Positions 8,572-17,385 of a stretch of DNA of 64,000 nucleotides are shown here, one piece after another (the first letter of the stretch is position 1; each line of letters begins with the position of its first letter). Origin of the DNA: Luteimonas terricola (lineage in GTDB: Bacteria > Pseudomonadota > Gammaproteobacteria > Xanthomonadales > Xanthomonadaceae); NCBI RefSeq assembly GCF_004352845.1, contig NZ_SJRX01000001.1, positions 434,001 to 498,000 of the forward strand, in the 5' to 3' direction. The translations under genes and the position numbers were made by a program. Under the pieces are notes generated by a model, which was given only the letters and a program-made list of their open reading frames with translations, did no database searches and had not been told where the DNA came from.

Positions 8572-8874
8572 TCAGAACAGGCGCACCAGCGCCGCCGCGG
8601 CCGCGCCTGCAATCACCACGACGAGGAACGGCAGCCGCAGCAGCAGCGCGCCCGTCGCCGCCAGCAGCGCCGCGACGCGTGCATCGAAGGACAGCACCTG
8701 GCCATGGGCAAAGGTGTTGACCGCCGTCAGCGAAGCCAACAGGCCGATGGTCAAGGCCATCGCCGCCGCCTGCGCGCGCGGTGCGTCGAGCCAGCGCGGC
8801 GGCACCAGGAAACCGGCGAACTTGGTCGCGAACGCGGCCGCGCAGGCCAGCAGGATCCATCCCCACGTCGACAT
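8572..8874 (-). CDS. azlD: AzlD-family branched-chain amino acid exporter subunit
   Basis: 100 residues with about three to four membrane helices and the AzlD pattern (FATKFAGFLVPPRWLD, AVNTFAHGQVLSFDAR). It pairs with AzlC to export branched-chain amino acids and analogues. Its ATG overlaps the stop of azlC by one base (TGATG), a sign of translational coupling. Size is typical. Confidence 0.88.
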   Translation of the reverse strand: MSTWGWILLACAAAFATKFAGFLVPPRWLDAPRAQAAAMALTIGLLASLTAVNTFAHGQVLSFDARVAALLAATGALLLRLPFLVVVIAGAAAAALVRLF

Positions 8875-9545
8875 CAGCGCACCTTCGTCCCGCTGAACCA
8901 TCCCCAGGCGGCGGCCACCGCCGCGGCGACCAGGATCGGCACCCCCGGCGGCACGAAGGGCACCGCCAGCACCGTGGCCAGCGCGCATGCCACTGCGATC
9001 GCCACCGGTTCGCGCGCCGACAGGCGCGGCCACAGCAGCCCGAGGAAGGCCGCCACCGCGGCGCCATCCAGCCCCCAGCGGCGCGGATCGCCCATGGCAT
9101 CGCCCAGCAGCGCGCCGGCCGCCGTGCAGACGTTCCAGAACACATAGATGCCAAGCCCCGCCGCCCAGAAGCCGCGTCGCTGCTCGCCGGGATCGCGCTG
9201 GCCGACGGCAGTCGCCGTGGATTCGTCGATGCACACCTGCGCCGCCAGCAAGCGGCGCCAGCCGCGTGGCCGCAGCATGCGGTTGATCTGCATCCCGTAC
9301 ACCGCGTTGCGCACGCCCAGCAGCGTTGCCGCGCCAAACGCCGCGCCGCCACCGCCGCCGCCGGCAATCACGCCGATGTACGCGAACTGCGAGCCGCCGG
9401 TGAACATCAGCGCGCTGAGCGCGACCACCTGCAGCACGTCCAGCCCGGCGGCCACGCCAAGCGCCCCGAAGGAGACGCCATACAGCCCGGTAGCGACCGC
9501 GACCGACAGGCCGATGCGCGTCGCGGGAGTCATCAGGGTCTGCAT
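8874..9545 (-). CDS. azlC: AzlC-family branched-chain amino acid exporter subunit
   Basis: 223 residues, five to seven membrane helices, with AzlC family features: ALGVAAGLDVLQVVALSALMFTGGSQFAYIGV, and NAVYGMQINRMLRP before a cytoplasmic loop. AzlC is the large permease subunit of the AzlCD exporter. The two genes form a tight operon on the minus strand that starts about 40 bases from the divergent EAL gene. Confidence 0.92.
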   Translation of the reverse strand: MQTLMTPATRIGLSVAVATGLYGVSFGALGVAAGLDVLQVVALSALMFTGGSQFAYIGVIAGGGGGGAAFGAATLLGVRNAVYGMQINRMLRPRGWRRLLAAQVCIDESTATAVGQRDPGEQRRGFWAAGLGIYVFWNVCTAAGALLGDAMGDPRRWGLDGAAVAAFLGLLWPRLSAREPVAIAVACALATVLAVPFVPPGVPILVAAAVAAAWGWFSGTKVR

Positions 9546-9630
9546 GCGGGCATCTTAAAGCGCGCAATCGCCCAAACGTCCGGCAACCGTGGTAATACTC
9601 TGCGATGCGGTCCCATCGGACGGGGAGCGG

Positions 9631-11361
9631 ATGGAAGCGGACGGCAAGGGCACTCGACGAGCTCGCCTGTGGTGGCTGCTGGTGCCGGGCATCCTGCTGG
9701 CACTGACCGCCACGCTGTTGCCTGCCTCCACGGACGCCCCGCGCACCAGCCTCCGTATCGGCGGCGATGCCAACTATCCGCCCTACCATTTCCTGGACAG
9801 CCGCGGCGAGGCCGATGGCTTCGACGTCGAACTCTCGCGCGAAATCGCCGCGGACCTGGGCCTGGAGCCGGTGTTCGAACTCGGTGACTGGGGCACCACG
9901 CTCGAACGCCTTGAACATGGCGAACTCGACGTCGTGCCCATGTTCTGGTCTGCCGTGCGCGAGCAGCGTTACGGACTCACCGAACCCTTCCTGATCCGCC
10001 ACCACGCCCTGTTCGGACACTACGAAACCCCGACCGTCAGTTCACTGGACGCACTGACCAACGCACGCGTCGCGGTGCAGAGTGCCGGGCTGGCCTGGGA
10101 AGCGATGCGCGAACTCGATCGCCCGGGCGTCATCCTGATCGAGACCGACAACGAGTCCGAAACCCTGGGGATGGCAGCGCGGGGCGAGGTCCACTACGCA
10201 CTGGCGCCCACCGGCATCGGCTATCACACGATCCAGCACGACGACCTGCCCGGGGTCGTTGCGCTCAGCCCCCCGCTGCTGGAGCGCAAGTACGTGTTCG
10301 CGGTCAGGCCAGGCGATCCGGAGCTGGTGGCCGCGATCAACGCCTCGCTCGCGCGCCTGCGCCGGAGCGGCGTGCAGAACCGGTTGTACGTGGAATGGAT
10401 CGGCAACCCGGGCGCGCAGGGCGGGCCGCCGCCCGCGCGCCGCAACATCGCCATCCCGGCCCTGTTCGCGCTGGGCGCGATGGCCGTTGCCGGGCTCGCG
10501 CTGCTGGCATGGCGACGCCGCAGGGTCCCCGCCACGCATGTCGCCGCGCCCAGCCAGGCCACGACGGCAACTGCCGACACGCGCACTTTCGACGCCGCCC
10601 TCGCCCACCCACGGCTCCTCGCCGAACTCAGCGAGGCAATCGCCAGCCATCAGCTCGCCTATGCCCTGCAGCCCAAGATCGATCTGCGCAGCGGGCGACT
10701 GCTCGGCGCGGAACTCCTGGTGCGCTGGGACCATCCACGCCTGGGGCCGATGGCTCCGGACGAGTTCGTGCCCATCGCCGAACAGGCGCGCACCATCGGC
10801 GAAATGACGCTCTACCTGGTACGCCACGGCCTTGCGCACTGCCGCGGCTGGCCCGCCACCGGCGACCGCCTGCACGTGTCGATCAACGTGTCGGCCAACG
10901 ACCTCGCCGACCCGCGCCTCGTCGATGCGATCATCGATGCCTGCGAAGGCGACAGCCCCGGCCTGATGCTGGAGATCACCGAGACCGAGGTGATGCGCGA
11001 ACCCGAGCGCGTCGCCGAAGCCCTGCCGCGCCTGCGCAGCCACGGCATCGGCATCTCGGTCGACGACTTCGGCGCAGGCCACTCCTCGCTGGTGAACCTC
11101 CGTCGCCTGGCCCCGGACGAACTCAAGATCGACCGTTCCTTCGTGCATGCACTGCTGGCATCGCACTCCGACCGCGCGATCGTTCGCGCCACCATCCATC
11201 TCGGCCACGAGCTTGGCGCCAGCGTCGCCGCCGAAGGCATCGAGGACGAGGCCACGCGCACGTGGCTCACCCAGGCCGGGTGCGACGCCGGCCAGGGCTT
11301 CTGGATCGGCCGGCCGATGCCGCCCGCAGAGTTCATGGAGCTGCTGCGGGCACAGGGCTGA
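9631..11361 (+). CDS. Membrane c-di-GMP phosphodiesterase: periplasmic SBP sensor plus EAL domain
   Basis: 576 residues; ATG at 9631 with GGGGAG just upstream. Order: N-terminal signal anchor (~12-33), periplasmic substrate-binding-protein domain (~40-265, with GGDANYPPYHFLD, GFDVELSREIA and GELDVVPMFW), a membrane helix (~270-290), and a cytoplasmic EAL domain (~320-572). The signature is ELLVR (Glu361) rather than EALVR, but the other catalytic residues are present: SINVSAND, LEITETE, VDDFGAGHSSL, LKIDRSFV, AEGIEDE and QGFWIGRP. It should therefore hydrolyse c-di-GMP in response to a small periplasmic ligand, perhaps an amino acid. No GGDEF domain. Confidence 0.93.
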   Translation: MEADGKGTRRARLWWLLVPGILLALTATLLPASTDAPRTSLRIGGDANYPPYHFLDSRGEADGFDVELSREIAADLGLEPVFELGDWGTTLERLEHGELDVVPMFWSAVREQRYGLTEPFLIRHHALFGHYETPTVSSLDALTNARVAVQSAGLAWEAMRELDRPGVILIETDNESETLGMAARGEVHYALAPTGIGYHTIQHDDLPGVVALSPPLLERKYVFAVRPGDPELVAAINASLARLRRSGVQNRLYVEWIGNPGAQGGPPPARRNIAIPALFALGAMAVAGLALLAWRRRRVPATHVAAPSQATTATADTRTFDAALAHPRLLAELSEAIASHQLAYALQPKIDLRSGRLLGAELLVRWDHPRLGPMAPDEFVPIAEQARTIGEMTLYLVRHGLAHCRGWPATGDRLHVSINVSANDLADPRLVDAIIDACEGDSPGLMLEITETEVMREPERVAEALPRLRSHGIGISVDDFGAGHSSLVNLRRLAPDELKIDRSFVHALLASHSDRAIVRATIHLGHELGASVAAEGIEDEATRTWLTQAGCDAGQGFWIGRPMPPAEFMELLRAQG

Positions 11362-11494
11362 TCCGGCGGCCACGGGCCGCGACTGCTATCCTGACCGCAG
11401 TGCAGGCCTGCCCTGCATCCGCGCGTACCGGCCCATCGGACGCCCCCTCCCACGCGCAGTCCGACAGGACCGGCGCCCCTTCCGGGAGGCCTTC

Positions 11495-12145
11495 GTGCCT
11501 GGCTACAGCACCCGCACCCTCACGGTGACGGTCGGCGCGCATCGGTACCGGCTGCGCGTACTCAGCGACAACCAGCAGTTCGCCGATCCGGACGGGCATG
11601 GCGAACGCCTGGGCATCTCGTCGGCCCAGTGGAGCCACTTCGGCCAGCTCTGGCCCTCGGCGCGGCTGCTGGCCGAAGCCATGGACACGTTCGACATCGC
11701 CGGCAAGCGCATCCTCGAGGCCGGCTGCGGCATCGGCCTGGCGAGCCTGGTGCTGCAGCGCCGGGGGGCCGATGTCGTCGCCTCGGACATCCACCCGCTC
11801 GCCGAAGCCTTCATCGCCTACAACTCGGCGCTCAACGGACTGCCGGCCGTGCACTACCGCCAGTTGGACTGGGTACAGCCGCTGCCGTCGCTCGGCGAGT
11901 TCGACGTGTTCATCGCCAGTGACGTGCTGTACGAGCGGGAACACGCGGCGCTGCTCGCGGCCGTGGTGGTGCGGCACGCAAACCAGGCCGCCGAGGTGGT
12001 CGTCGCCGACCCCGGCCGCGGCAACAGCAGCACCCTGGTGCGCCTGCTCGAAGCCGAGGGCTTCGGGATCACGCATTCGCGCGGCGCCCTGAAGGGAGAC
12101 GCCCTGGGCACCCTCCGCGGCCGCTTGCTGCACTTCCGTCGCTGA
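11495..12145 (+). CDS. Class I SAM-dependent methyltransferase
   Basis: 216 residues; GTG at 11495 is supported by GGGAGG six bases upstream, and it begins just before the first recognisable strand. The Rossmann SAM-binding motif is ILEAGCGIGLASLVLQRRG followed by the acidic VVASDIHP, and the acceptor-side motif is FIASDVLYERE. This arrangement matches the METTL/nicotinamide-N-methyltransferase-like group that methylates protein lysines or small amines; the substrate cannot be told. The open frame runs on upstream into the EAL gene end, but that part is non-coding in composition. Confidence 0.82.
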   Translation: MPGYSTRTLTVTVGAHRYRLRVLSDNQQFADPDGHGERLGISSAQWSHFGQLWPSARLLAEAMDTFDIAGKRILEAGCGIGLASLVLQRRGADVVASDIHPLAEAFIAYNSALNGLPAVHYRQLDWVQPLPSLGEFDVFIASDVLYEREHAALLAAVVVRHANQAAEVVVADPGRGNSSTLVRLLEAEGFGITHSRGALKGDALGTLRGRLLHFRR

Positions 12146-12391
12146 GCCGCCTTGCCACGACAGAAGGCCTGCGTCAAGATGCTGCAAACACTTTGTTAAT
12201 GTGCGATTGGTAGGATGGACGCAAGGACGCATGCGCCCATCGGGGCAAGCAGCGTCCAGGTCAGGCAGTACTCCTCCAGGGTGCGTTCCGCACCGCACAG
12301 CCACGGGGCCTGGCCCCGACTGCCCATGGCCGCCCTCCGAAGGCCCGCCGGCCGCAATTGCACGGCCGGGCCAACAACGACAGGAGTCGAG

Positions 12392-12694
12392 ATGTCCCGC
12401 AGCAGCACCCAGAAGAAAACCACCGCACCCGCACCCGCCGCAACGCCGCGTGCCCGCAACTCGCCACCGCTCCGCCGTGCCTCCGGCAGCAGTGCCAGCG
12501 CCTCGGCCGCACACCTGACCAGCCAACGCATCGCCACCGATCTTGCCTCGTTCAAGAAGTCCGGCGGACGCATCGAGGTGCTCGGCAACACACCGCTGCG
12601 CCCGTATACCTCGCGCACCACCAGCCGCAAGACCGCCGCCGCCACGGACAAGACGGCCGCAACCGTCGCACCGGCGGCCAAGGCCAAGAAGTAA
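12392..12694 (+). CDS. Small basic Lys/Ala/Thr-rich protein
   Basis: 100 residues. ATG at 12392 follows AGGAG with seven-base spacing; a longer upstream frame has shadow composition. The N-terminal ~45 and C-terminal ~30 residues are low complexity (Ala, Thr, Ser, Lys, Pro) like histone-type tails; the middle holds a short ordered stretch, IATDLASFKKSGGRIEVLG, followed by NTPLRPYTSR. This middle motif looks conserved and could bind nucleic acid or protein (inference). No family name is offered. Confidence 0.6.
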   Translation: MSRSSTQKKTTAPAPAATPRARNSPPLRRASGSSASASAAHLTSQRIATDLASFKKSGGRIEVLGNTPLRPYTSRTTSRKTAAATDKTAATVAPAAKAKK

Positions 12695-12732
12695 CCCAGG
12701 CTGCATCCTGGCCGGCGAGGCCAGGCTGACCG

Positions 12733-12761
12733 GGGCGGCGCGCGGCAACCGCGCGCCGCCC
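12733..12761. terminator. Bidirectional hairpin between convergent genes
   Basis: A perfect 13-bp inverted repeat (GGGCGGCGCGCGG, loop CAA, and its complement) sits in the 74-base gap between the convergent basic-protein gene and sstT. It has no U-run on either strand, so it may act as a weak terminator or an RNA-stabilising hairpin for both. Confidence 0.5.
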
Positions 12762-12768
12762 GCATGTA

Positions 12769-14049
12769 TCAGGCGCCGGAACCGGCCTGCGACACGGCGT
12801 CCCCGGGCACTCCGCCCGCGGAAGCGCCATCGACCACCGCATCGCGGGCCGACGTCGCCCCGCAGGCCGCGGCGATGAACACCACGTCGGTCGACGAGTT
12901 CAGCCCCGTCTCCGCCGAATCCTGCACCACGCCCACGATGAAGCCGATCGCCACGACTTGCATGGCGATGTCGTCGCTGATCCCGAACAGCCCGCAGGCC
13001 AGCGGGATCAGCAGCAGCGAGCCGCCCGGCACGCCCGAGGCGCCGCAGGCACTGATCGCCGCGACCACGCTCAGCAGCAGCGCCGTGGGCAGGTCCACCT
13101 GGATGCCCAGCGTGTGCACCGCCGCCAGCGACAGCACCGAAATGGTGATGGCGGCGCCCGCCATGTTGACCGTCGCGCCCAGCGGCACCGCCACCGAGCA
13201 GGTTTCCTGGTGCAGGCCGAGCTTGCGGCAGAGCTCCATGTTGACCGGGATGTTGGCCGCCGAGGAACGGGTGAAGAACGCCGTGATGCCGCTCTCGCGC
13301 AGGCAGCGCAGCACCAGCGGATAGGGATTGCGCCGCGTCATCGCGAACACGACCAGCGGATTGGCCACCAGCGCCACGAACAGCATCGCGCCCAGCAGTA
13401 CCGCCAGCAGGTGCGCGTAGTCGAGCAGCGCCGACAGCCCGCTCTCGGCCAGGATCGAGGCGACGATGCCGAACACGCCCAGCGGCGCCAGCCGGATCAC
13501 CATCCGCACCACGCGCGTGATCGCCTGCGAGAAGTCGGACAGCACCTGCCTGGTGCCCTCCCCCGCCTGCCGCAACGCCAGGCCCGTGGCGATGCCCCAG
13601 GCCAGCAGGCCGATGTAGTTGGCGTTGACCAGTGCGTTGAAGGGGTTGTCGAACACCTGCAGCACCAGCGTGCGCAGCACCTCGCCGATGCCGCCCGGCG
13701 CGCTGAGCGCGACCTCGACGGGCACATCGAGCGTGAGCGTGATCGGGAACATGAAGCTTGCCGCCACGCCCACCAGCGCCGCCAGCACGGTGCCGGCCAG
13801 ATACAAACCGAGGATCGGCCGTATCCGCGTGTCCTTCCCCTGGCGATGGTTGGCGATCGACGCGGCCACGAGCACCAGCACCAGTACCGGCGCCACCGCC
13901 TTCAGCGCGGAGATGAACACCGTCCCGAGCAGGCTGACCGACGCCGCCGCGCGGGGCGACACCACGGCGAGCAGGACGCCGGCCACCAGGCCGATCACGA
14001 TTTGCGTGACCAGGCTTGGCCGGCGCAGGAAGGCGGGGAGGAAGGACAT
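12769..14049 (-). CDS. sstT: Serine/threonine:Na+ symporter SstT
   Basis: 426 residues, the usual length for SstT (DAACS family). Eight membrane helices plus two hairpin loops: [19 protein letters not shown] is the serine-rich HP1 region, [16 protein letters not shown] the NMDGT-equivalent motif in TM7, and [20 protein letters not shown] the HP2 gate. [15 protein letters not shown] lies in TM8. It imports serine and threonine with Na+ through the inner membrane. The HP2 motif with GASGVPGGS is typical of SstT as opposed to GltP. Confidence 0.93.
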   Translation of the reverse strand: MSFLPAFLRRPSLVTQIVIGLVAGVLLAVVSPRAAASVSLLGTVFISALKAVAPVLVLVLVAASIANHRQGKDTRIRPILGLYLAGTVLAALVGVAASFMFPITLTLDVPVEVALSAPGGIGEVLRTLVLQVFDNPFNALVNANYIGLLAWGIATGLALRQAGEGTRQVLSDFSQAITRVVRMVIRLAPLGVFGIVASILAESGLSALLDYAHLLAVLLGAMLFVALVANPLVVFAMTRRNPYPLVLRCLRESGITAFFTRSSAANIPVNMELCRKLGLHQETCSVAVPLGATVNMAGAAITISVLSLAAVHTLGIQVDLPTALLLSVVAAISACGASGVPGGSLLLIPLACGLFGISDDIAMQVVAIGFIVGVVQDSAETGLNSSTDVVFIAAACGATSARDAVVDGASAGGVPGDAVSQAGSGA

Positions 14050-14183
14050 GGACGTACGGATTCCGGAGAATGGCAGCGCGCCATGATAGAACGCCCGCGG
14101 TGCGGACGCGCTGGCCTGACCCAGGTCAATGCACCGACGCCTCGCAGATGCGAGCCTGCATGTTTCCCCGCACGGAGGAGGCC

Positions 14184-14450
14184 ATGGGCGACGCCATTTC
14201 CCTTCAGCTTGCCGACCGGCCGGACATCGAGATCGACGGCGACCTGGTCGCGCGCGGCCTCGGCCTGGACGTGGAGCGGTTCCGCGAACTGATGGCGCTC
14301 CGCAAGATCAGCGTGCTCTGCGAACGCGGCACCGGCGAGGATGCCGGCCTCTACCGCGCCAGCTTCTACCACGAGGGCCGGCGCATGCGCCTGGTCGTGG
14401 ACGCCGAAGGGCAGCCGGTCGACCATCCTTCGCAGACGGCGGGCGCCTGA
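14184..14450 (+). CDS. DUF6522-like small protein
   Basis: 88 residues, ATG at 14184 after a strong GGAGGAGG. The sequence has the pattern of small soluble DUF6522-type proteins: an N-terminal strand, a helix with [28 protein letters not shown], and two closing strands [20 protein letters not shown]. Function is unknown; in related genomes such genes often accompany redox or copper proteins, and here azurin follows 85 bases later on the same strand (context only). Confidence 0.65.
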   Translation: MGDAISLQLADRPDIEIDGDLVARGLGLDVERFRELMALRKISVLCERGTGEDAGLYRASFYHEGRRMRLVVDAEGQPVDHPSQTAGA

Positions 14451-14535
14451 TCCCCGCCGCCCCGGCTCCCCTTCACATGCGCGAAAGACCGCCGGGGTCC
14501 ATCATTGATCCAATTTCCCACGCACGAGGTGCACG

Positions 14536-15147
14536 ATGAAACTCCACGCTTCCCTGCTTGCCGCCGCCTGCGCACTGGCCCTGTCCGCCTGTGGCGGCGA
14601 GCCGTCGCAAACACAGGACACCGCGACGACGCCGGCGCCCGCCACCACCGCGGCCGACGACGCGGCGAAGGTGGAGCCCGCCTCCGTGCCCGAGGCTCCC
14701 ATGGGCCAGGTCCCCGCTGACGGATCCATGGCCGACGCCGGCGATGCCGCGGCCGGCGCCACCGGCTGCGCGGTCGACATCGAAGGCAACGACATGATGC
14801 AGTTCAACGTGTCGTCGATCAGCGTGCCGTCGAGCTGTGCCGAGTTCACCATCAACCTCACCCATACCGGCCGCCTGCCGGCAGCGGCGATGGGCCACAA
14901 CGTCGTGATCACTTCGTCGTCCGACACGGCCGGCGTCGCCGCCGACGGCATTTCCGCCGGCGCAGCGGCCGACTACCTCAAGGCCGGCGACAGCCGCGTC
15001 ATCGCGGCCACGGACATGATCGGCGGCGGCGAAAGCACCTCGGTCACCTTCGACGTCGCCAAGATCAAGACCGGCGGTCCCTACGGGTTCTTCTGCAGCT
15101 TCCCGGGCCACGCCGCGCTGATGAAGGGCACGATCAGCGTCGACTGA
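14536..15147 (+). CDS. azu: Azurin, lipoprotein form
   Basis: 203 residues. Signal with lipobox LSAC (Cys19), a ~55-residue Ala/Thr/Pro/Asp linker, then a full azurin domain from about residue 76. The type-1 copper ligands are visible: His121 (MGHNVV), Cys187, His192 and Met196 (FFCSFPGHAALM). Cys78 and Cys101 have the spacing of the azurin disulphide. The protein carries electrons in the periplasm, for example to peroxidase or terminal oxidases; the lipid anchor and linker would tether it to the membrane. The T-run terminator at 15172-15211 closes the transcript. Confidence 0.95.
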   Translation: MKLHASLLAAACALALSACGGEPSQTQDTATTPAPATTAADDAAKVEPASVPEAPMGQVPADGSMADAGDAAAGATGCAVDIEGNDMMQFNVSSISVPSSCAEFTINLTHTGRLPAAAMGHNVVITSSSDTAGVAADGISAGAAADYLKAGDSRVIAATDMIGGGESTSVTFDVAKIKTGGPYGFFCSFPGHAALMKGTISVD

Positions 15148-15171
15148 TCCGGCGCGCATCCGCGACATCCG

Positions 15172-15211
15172 TCGCCCGCGTCGAGCACAGGTTCGACGCG
15201 GGCGATTTTTT
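15172..15211 (+). terminator. Intrinsic terminator after azurin
   Basis: A perfect 13-bp stem (TCGCCCGCGTCGA and its complement, loop of eight bases) followed by six T residues, 24 bases after the azurin stop codon. Confidence 0.9.
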
Positions 15212-15328
15212 GTCCGGAGCACCCGGCCCTGCCAATCTGAATGGCCAGCCAACTGTCATCACTCTGTCATCGCCACAAGGTAGAGCGGCGACGCGACGGA
15301 CCGATAGCCTGAAAGGCCGATTTCCGCC

Positions 15329-16405
15329 GTGGTCCCCATGCTCCGCATCGCCGCCCTCCTCGTCGCCTGCCTGCTGGCGGCGGGTTTCACCTCCTGGCCC
15401 GGCCTGTCCGCGGCGCTGGCATCGCATCTGGTCGCACCCGGTGGCACCTCGCCGCTGCTGCCGCCCGGGCCGATCAACGCCGCCCTGTCCCGGCTGCAAG
15501 ACCGCAGCGGCCACGTCACCACCGGCGGCGGCATCGAGGTCTTCTGGCGCGCGATCGAGCCCGGCAGCTACGACCTGCACATGTCCTGGCCGCAGGGCCT
15601 GACCGTGGCCGACACCTTTCCCACGCTCGATTTCGACGTCCCGTCCGCGCCCGCCTCCGCTCCGCGCGGCACCGTGGTGCTGCTGCACGGCTGGATGATG
15701 CACGGCGACTCGATGCTGCCCTGGGCGCTGCGCCTGGGCGAGGCCGGCTATCGCACCATCGCCATCGACCTGCGCAACCATGGCCGCTCGGGCGAAGGCC
15801 GCTCGGGCTACGGCACCCGCGAGGCGGACGACGTGGTCGACGTGGTGGCCGCGCTGCGCGAACGCGGCGAGGTCACCGGCCCGCTGCACCTGCTCGGCGT
15901 GTCCTACGGCGCCGCCACCGCGATCTTCGCCGGCGCCGACCCGCGACTGCAGGCGGACACCGTGGTCGCCATGGAATCCTTCGCCGTGGCCGACATCGCG
16001 ATCCGCGACATGGTGCCCTACATGCTTGCCGACGCCCCCGCCCCACCCTCGGCGTGGCCGGCCCGGCAGTGGATGAAGTGGCGCCTGAGCGACGCCGTGC
16101 TCGACGCCGCCATCGACCAGGCCGGCAGCGACCTGGGGCTGCCACTGGATGGCGTCGACGTCATCGCCGCGCTGGCGCACGTGCCCTGCCCACTGCTGGT
16201 CCATGGAGACGCCGATCGGCACGTCCCGGTCGAACACGGCCGCGCGCTCGCAGCATCGGCCCCGCATGCGCGCTACATCGAGATGCGCGGCGAGGACCAC
16301 CTGAGCCTGCCCATGCAGCTCGACGCCCTGGCACCGGCGGTGGTCGACTGGTTCGACCAGCCCGGGTGCCGACAGCCGGCCATCACGACCGCATCGCTGG
16401 ACTAG
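15329..16405 (+). CDS. Exported alpha/beta hydrolase
   Basis: About 355 residues. GTG at 15329 lies 12 bases after GAAAGG; ATG at 15338 in the same frame is an equally possible start. An N-terminal hydrophobic segment (LRIAALLVACLLAAGF) suggests export or anchoring. The hydrolase fold shows LLHGWMMHGD (oxyanion), IDLRNHGRSG, nucleophile elbow GVSYGAA, acid HGDADRHVP and catalytic histidine EDHLSLP. Esterase or lipase-like activity is likely; the substrate is unknown. Confidence 0.85.
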   Translation: MVPMLRIAALLVACLLAAGFTSWPGLSAALASHLVAPGGTSPLLPPGPINAALSRLQDRSGHVTTGGGIEVFWRAIEPGSYDLHMSWPQGLTVADTFPTLDFDVPSAPASAPRGTVVLLHGWMMHGDSMLPWALRLGEAGYRTIAIDLRNHGRSGEGRSGYGTREADDVVDVVAALRERGEVTGPLHLLGVSYGAATAIFAGADPRLQADTVVAMESFAVADIAIRDMVPYMLADAPAPPSAWPARQWMKWRLSDAVLDAAIDQAGSDLGLPLDGVDVIAALAHVPCPLLVHGDADRHVPVEHGRALAASAPHARYIEMRGEDHLSLPMQLDALAPAVVDWFDQPGCRQPAITTASLD

Positions 16406-16522
16406 CGTCCGCCGGGCGGCTTTTCCGCCCATGACGCCCGCGAAACATCTCCGGGATTATTTTGTCGGCGCGCTGGCAGGCCCCCGTGGGGCCCGCCCCC
16501 CACCGACGCCCAGGAGACGCAG

Positions 16523-17248
16523 ATGCCCTACTACACCGGTTCGATCGTCGCGGTTCCGACCGCCCGCAAGCAGGACTACATCGCCCACGCCGCCGCCTCA
16601 TGGCAGGTGTTCCACAAGTACGGCGCCGAGCGCATGGTCGAGACCTGGGGCGTGGACGTGCCCCATGGCAAACTCACCGACCTTCACCGCGCCGTGGAGG
16701 CCAAGGAGGACGAGACCGTCGTGTTCTCGTGGATCGCCTGGCCCGACCGGGCCGCCTCCGATGCCGCATGGCAGAAGATGGAACAGGATTCGGCGATGGC
16801 GGCGCTCCCCGAGATGCCCTTCGACGGCAGCCGCATGATCTACGGCGGCTTCAAGCCCGTGTACGCGCAGGGCGAGCCCGTCAGCGGCGGCTACTACCAG
16901 GGCTTCGCGCTGGCGGTGCCCGAAGGCAACCAGACGCCTTACGTCGCCATGGCGGACGAGGGCTGGCAGATGTTCGCCAAGCGCGGCGCCCTGGCCATGG
17001 TCGAGGCCTGGGGCGAAGACGTCCCGCACGGCAAGCGCACCGACTTCTACCGCGCCGCGCAGGCCGTCGAAGGCGAAGTGCCGGTGTTCAGCTGGATCGC
17101 CTGGCCCGACCGCGACACCTGCGACGCCGCCAGCAAGGCGATGGAGGCGGAGATGGAAGGCGCCGGGATGCCCGAGATGCCCTTCGACGGCAAGCGCATG
17201 ATATGGGGCGGGTTCGAGCCGGTGTTCGATTCCGGCGCGTCGTCCTGA
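16523..17248 (+). CDS. Tandem DUF1428 protein
   Basis: 241 residues, ATG after CAGGAG. Two full copies of the DUF1428 (YbaA-like, ferredoxin-like alpha/beta) domain lie head to tail: residues ~1-118 and ~119-238. Both repeat the same landmarks: YYTG/YYQG start, AERMVE/ALAMVE, WG-DVPHGK-TD, VFSWIAWPDR, and MPFDG-RMI-GGF-PV at the end. DUF1428 proteins are normally single-domain (~115 residues) and of unknown function, so this is an internal duplication and the two halves probably mimic the usual dimer. Confidence 0.88.
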   Translation: MPYYTGSIVAVPTARKQDYIAHAAASWQVFHKYGAERMVETWGVDVPHGKLTDLHRAVEAKEDETVVFSWIAWPDRAASDAAWQKMEQDSAMAALPEMPFDGSRMIYGGFKPVYAQGEPVSGGYYQGFALAVPEGNQTPYVAMADEGWQMFAKRGALAMVEAWGEDVPHGKRTDFYRAAQAVEGEVPVFSWIAWPDRDTCDAASKAMEAEMEGAGMPEMPFDGKRMIWGGFEPVFDSGASS

Positions 17249-17249
17249 C

Positions 17250-17384
17250 GCAAGGCGCCTGCGTGCCAGCGGCCGGTTCGAGCTGCGCAAGCTGGACGAC
17301 GGCACCGTCCACTTCTTCCTGTCGGTGAAGGGGATCGAACCGGACGCACTGACGCGGAGGTTCGTCGAGCTGCTTGCGGCTTGA
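17250..17384 (+). pseudogene. 3' remnant of an unidentified gene
   Basis: Directly after the DUF1428 stop, a frame without any usable start reads as a plausible protein C-terminus (GRFELRKLDDGTVHFFLSV, then GIEPDALTRRFVELLAA) ending at TGA 17382-17384. The composition is protein-like, not shadow-like. The family is not recognised. It may be what is left after a deletion that fused it to the end of the DUF1428 gene. Confidence 0.4.
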
Positions 17385-17385
17385 G

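Noticed and set aside
12192..12215. A possible promoter (TTGTTA and TAGGAT) before the small basic protein
   Set aside because: The spacing is 12 bases, far from the usual 16-18.
14480..14530. A possible FNR/CRP half-site (TTGATCCAATTTC) before azurin
   Set aside because: Only one half matches; the second half differs at key positions, so no operator is claimed.
17246..17384. A second UGA-Sec readthrough at the end of the DUF1428 gene
   Set aside because: The protein-like C-terminal remnant beyond the stop is in a different frame and no SECIS-like GGTC hairpin follows the TGA.
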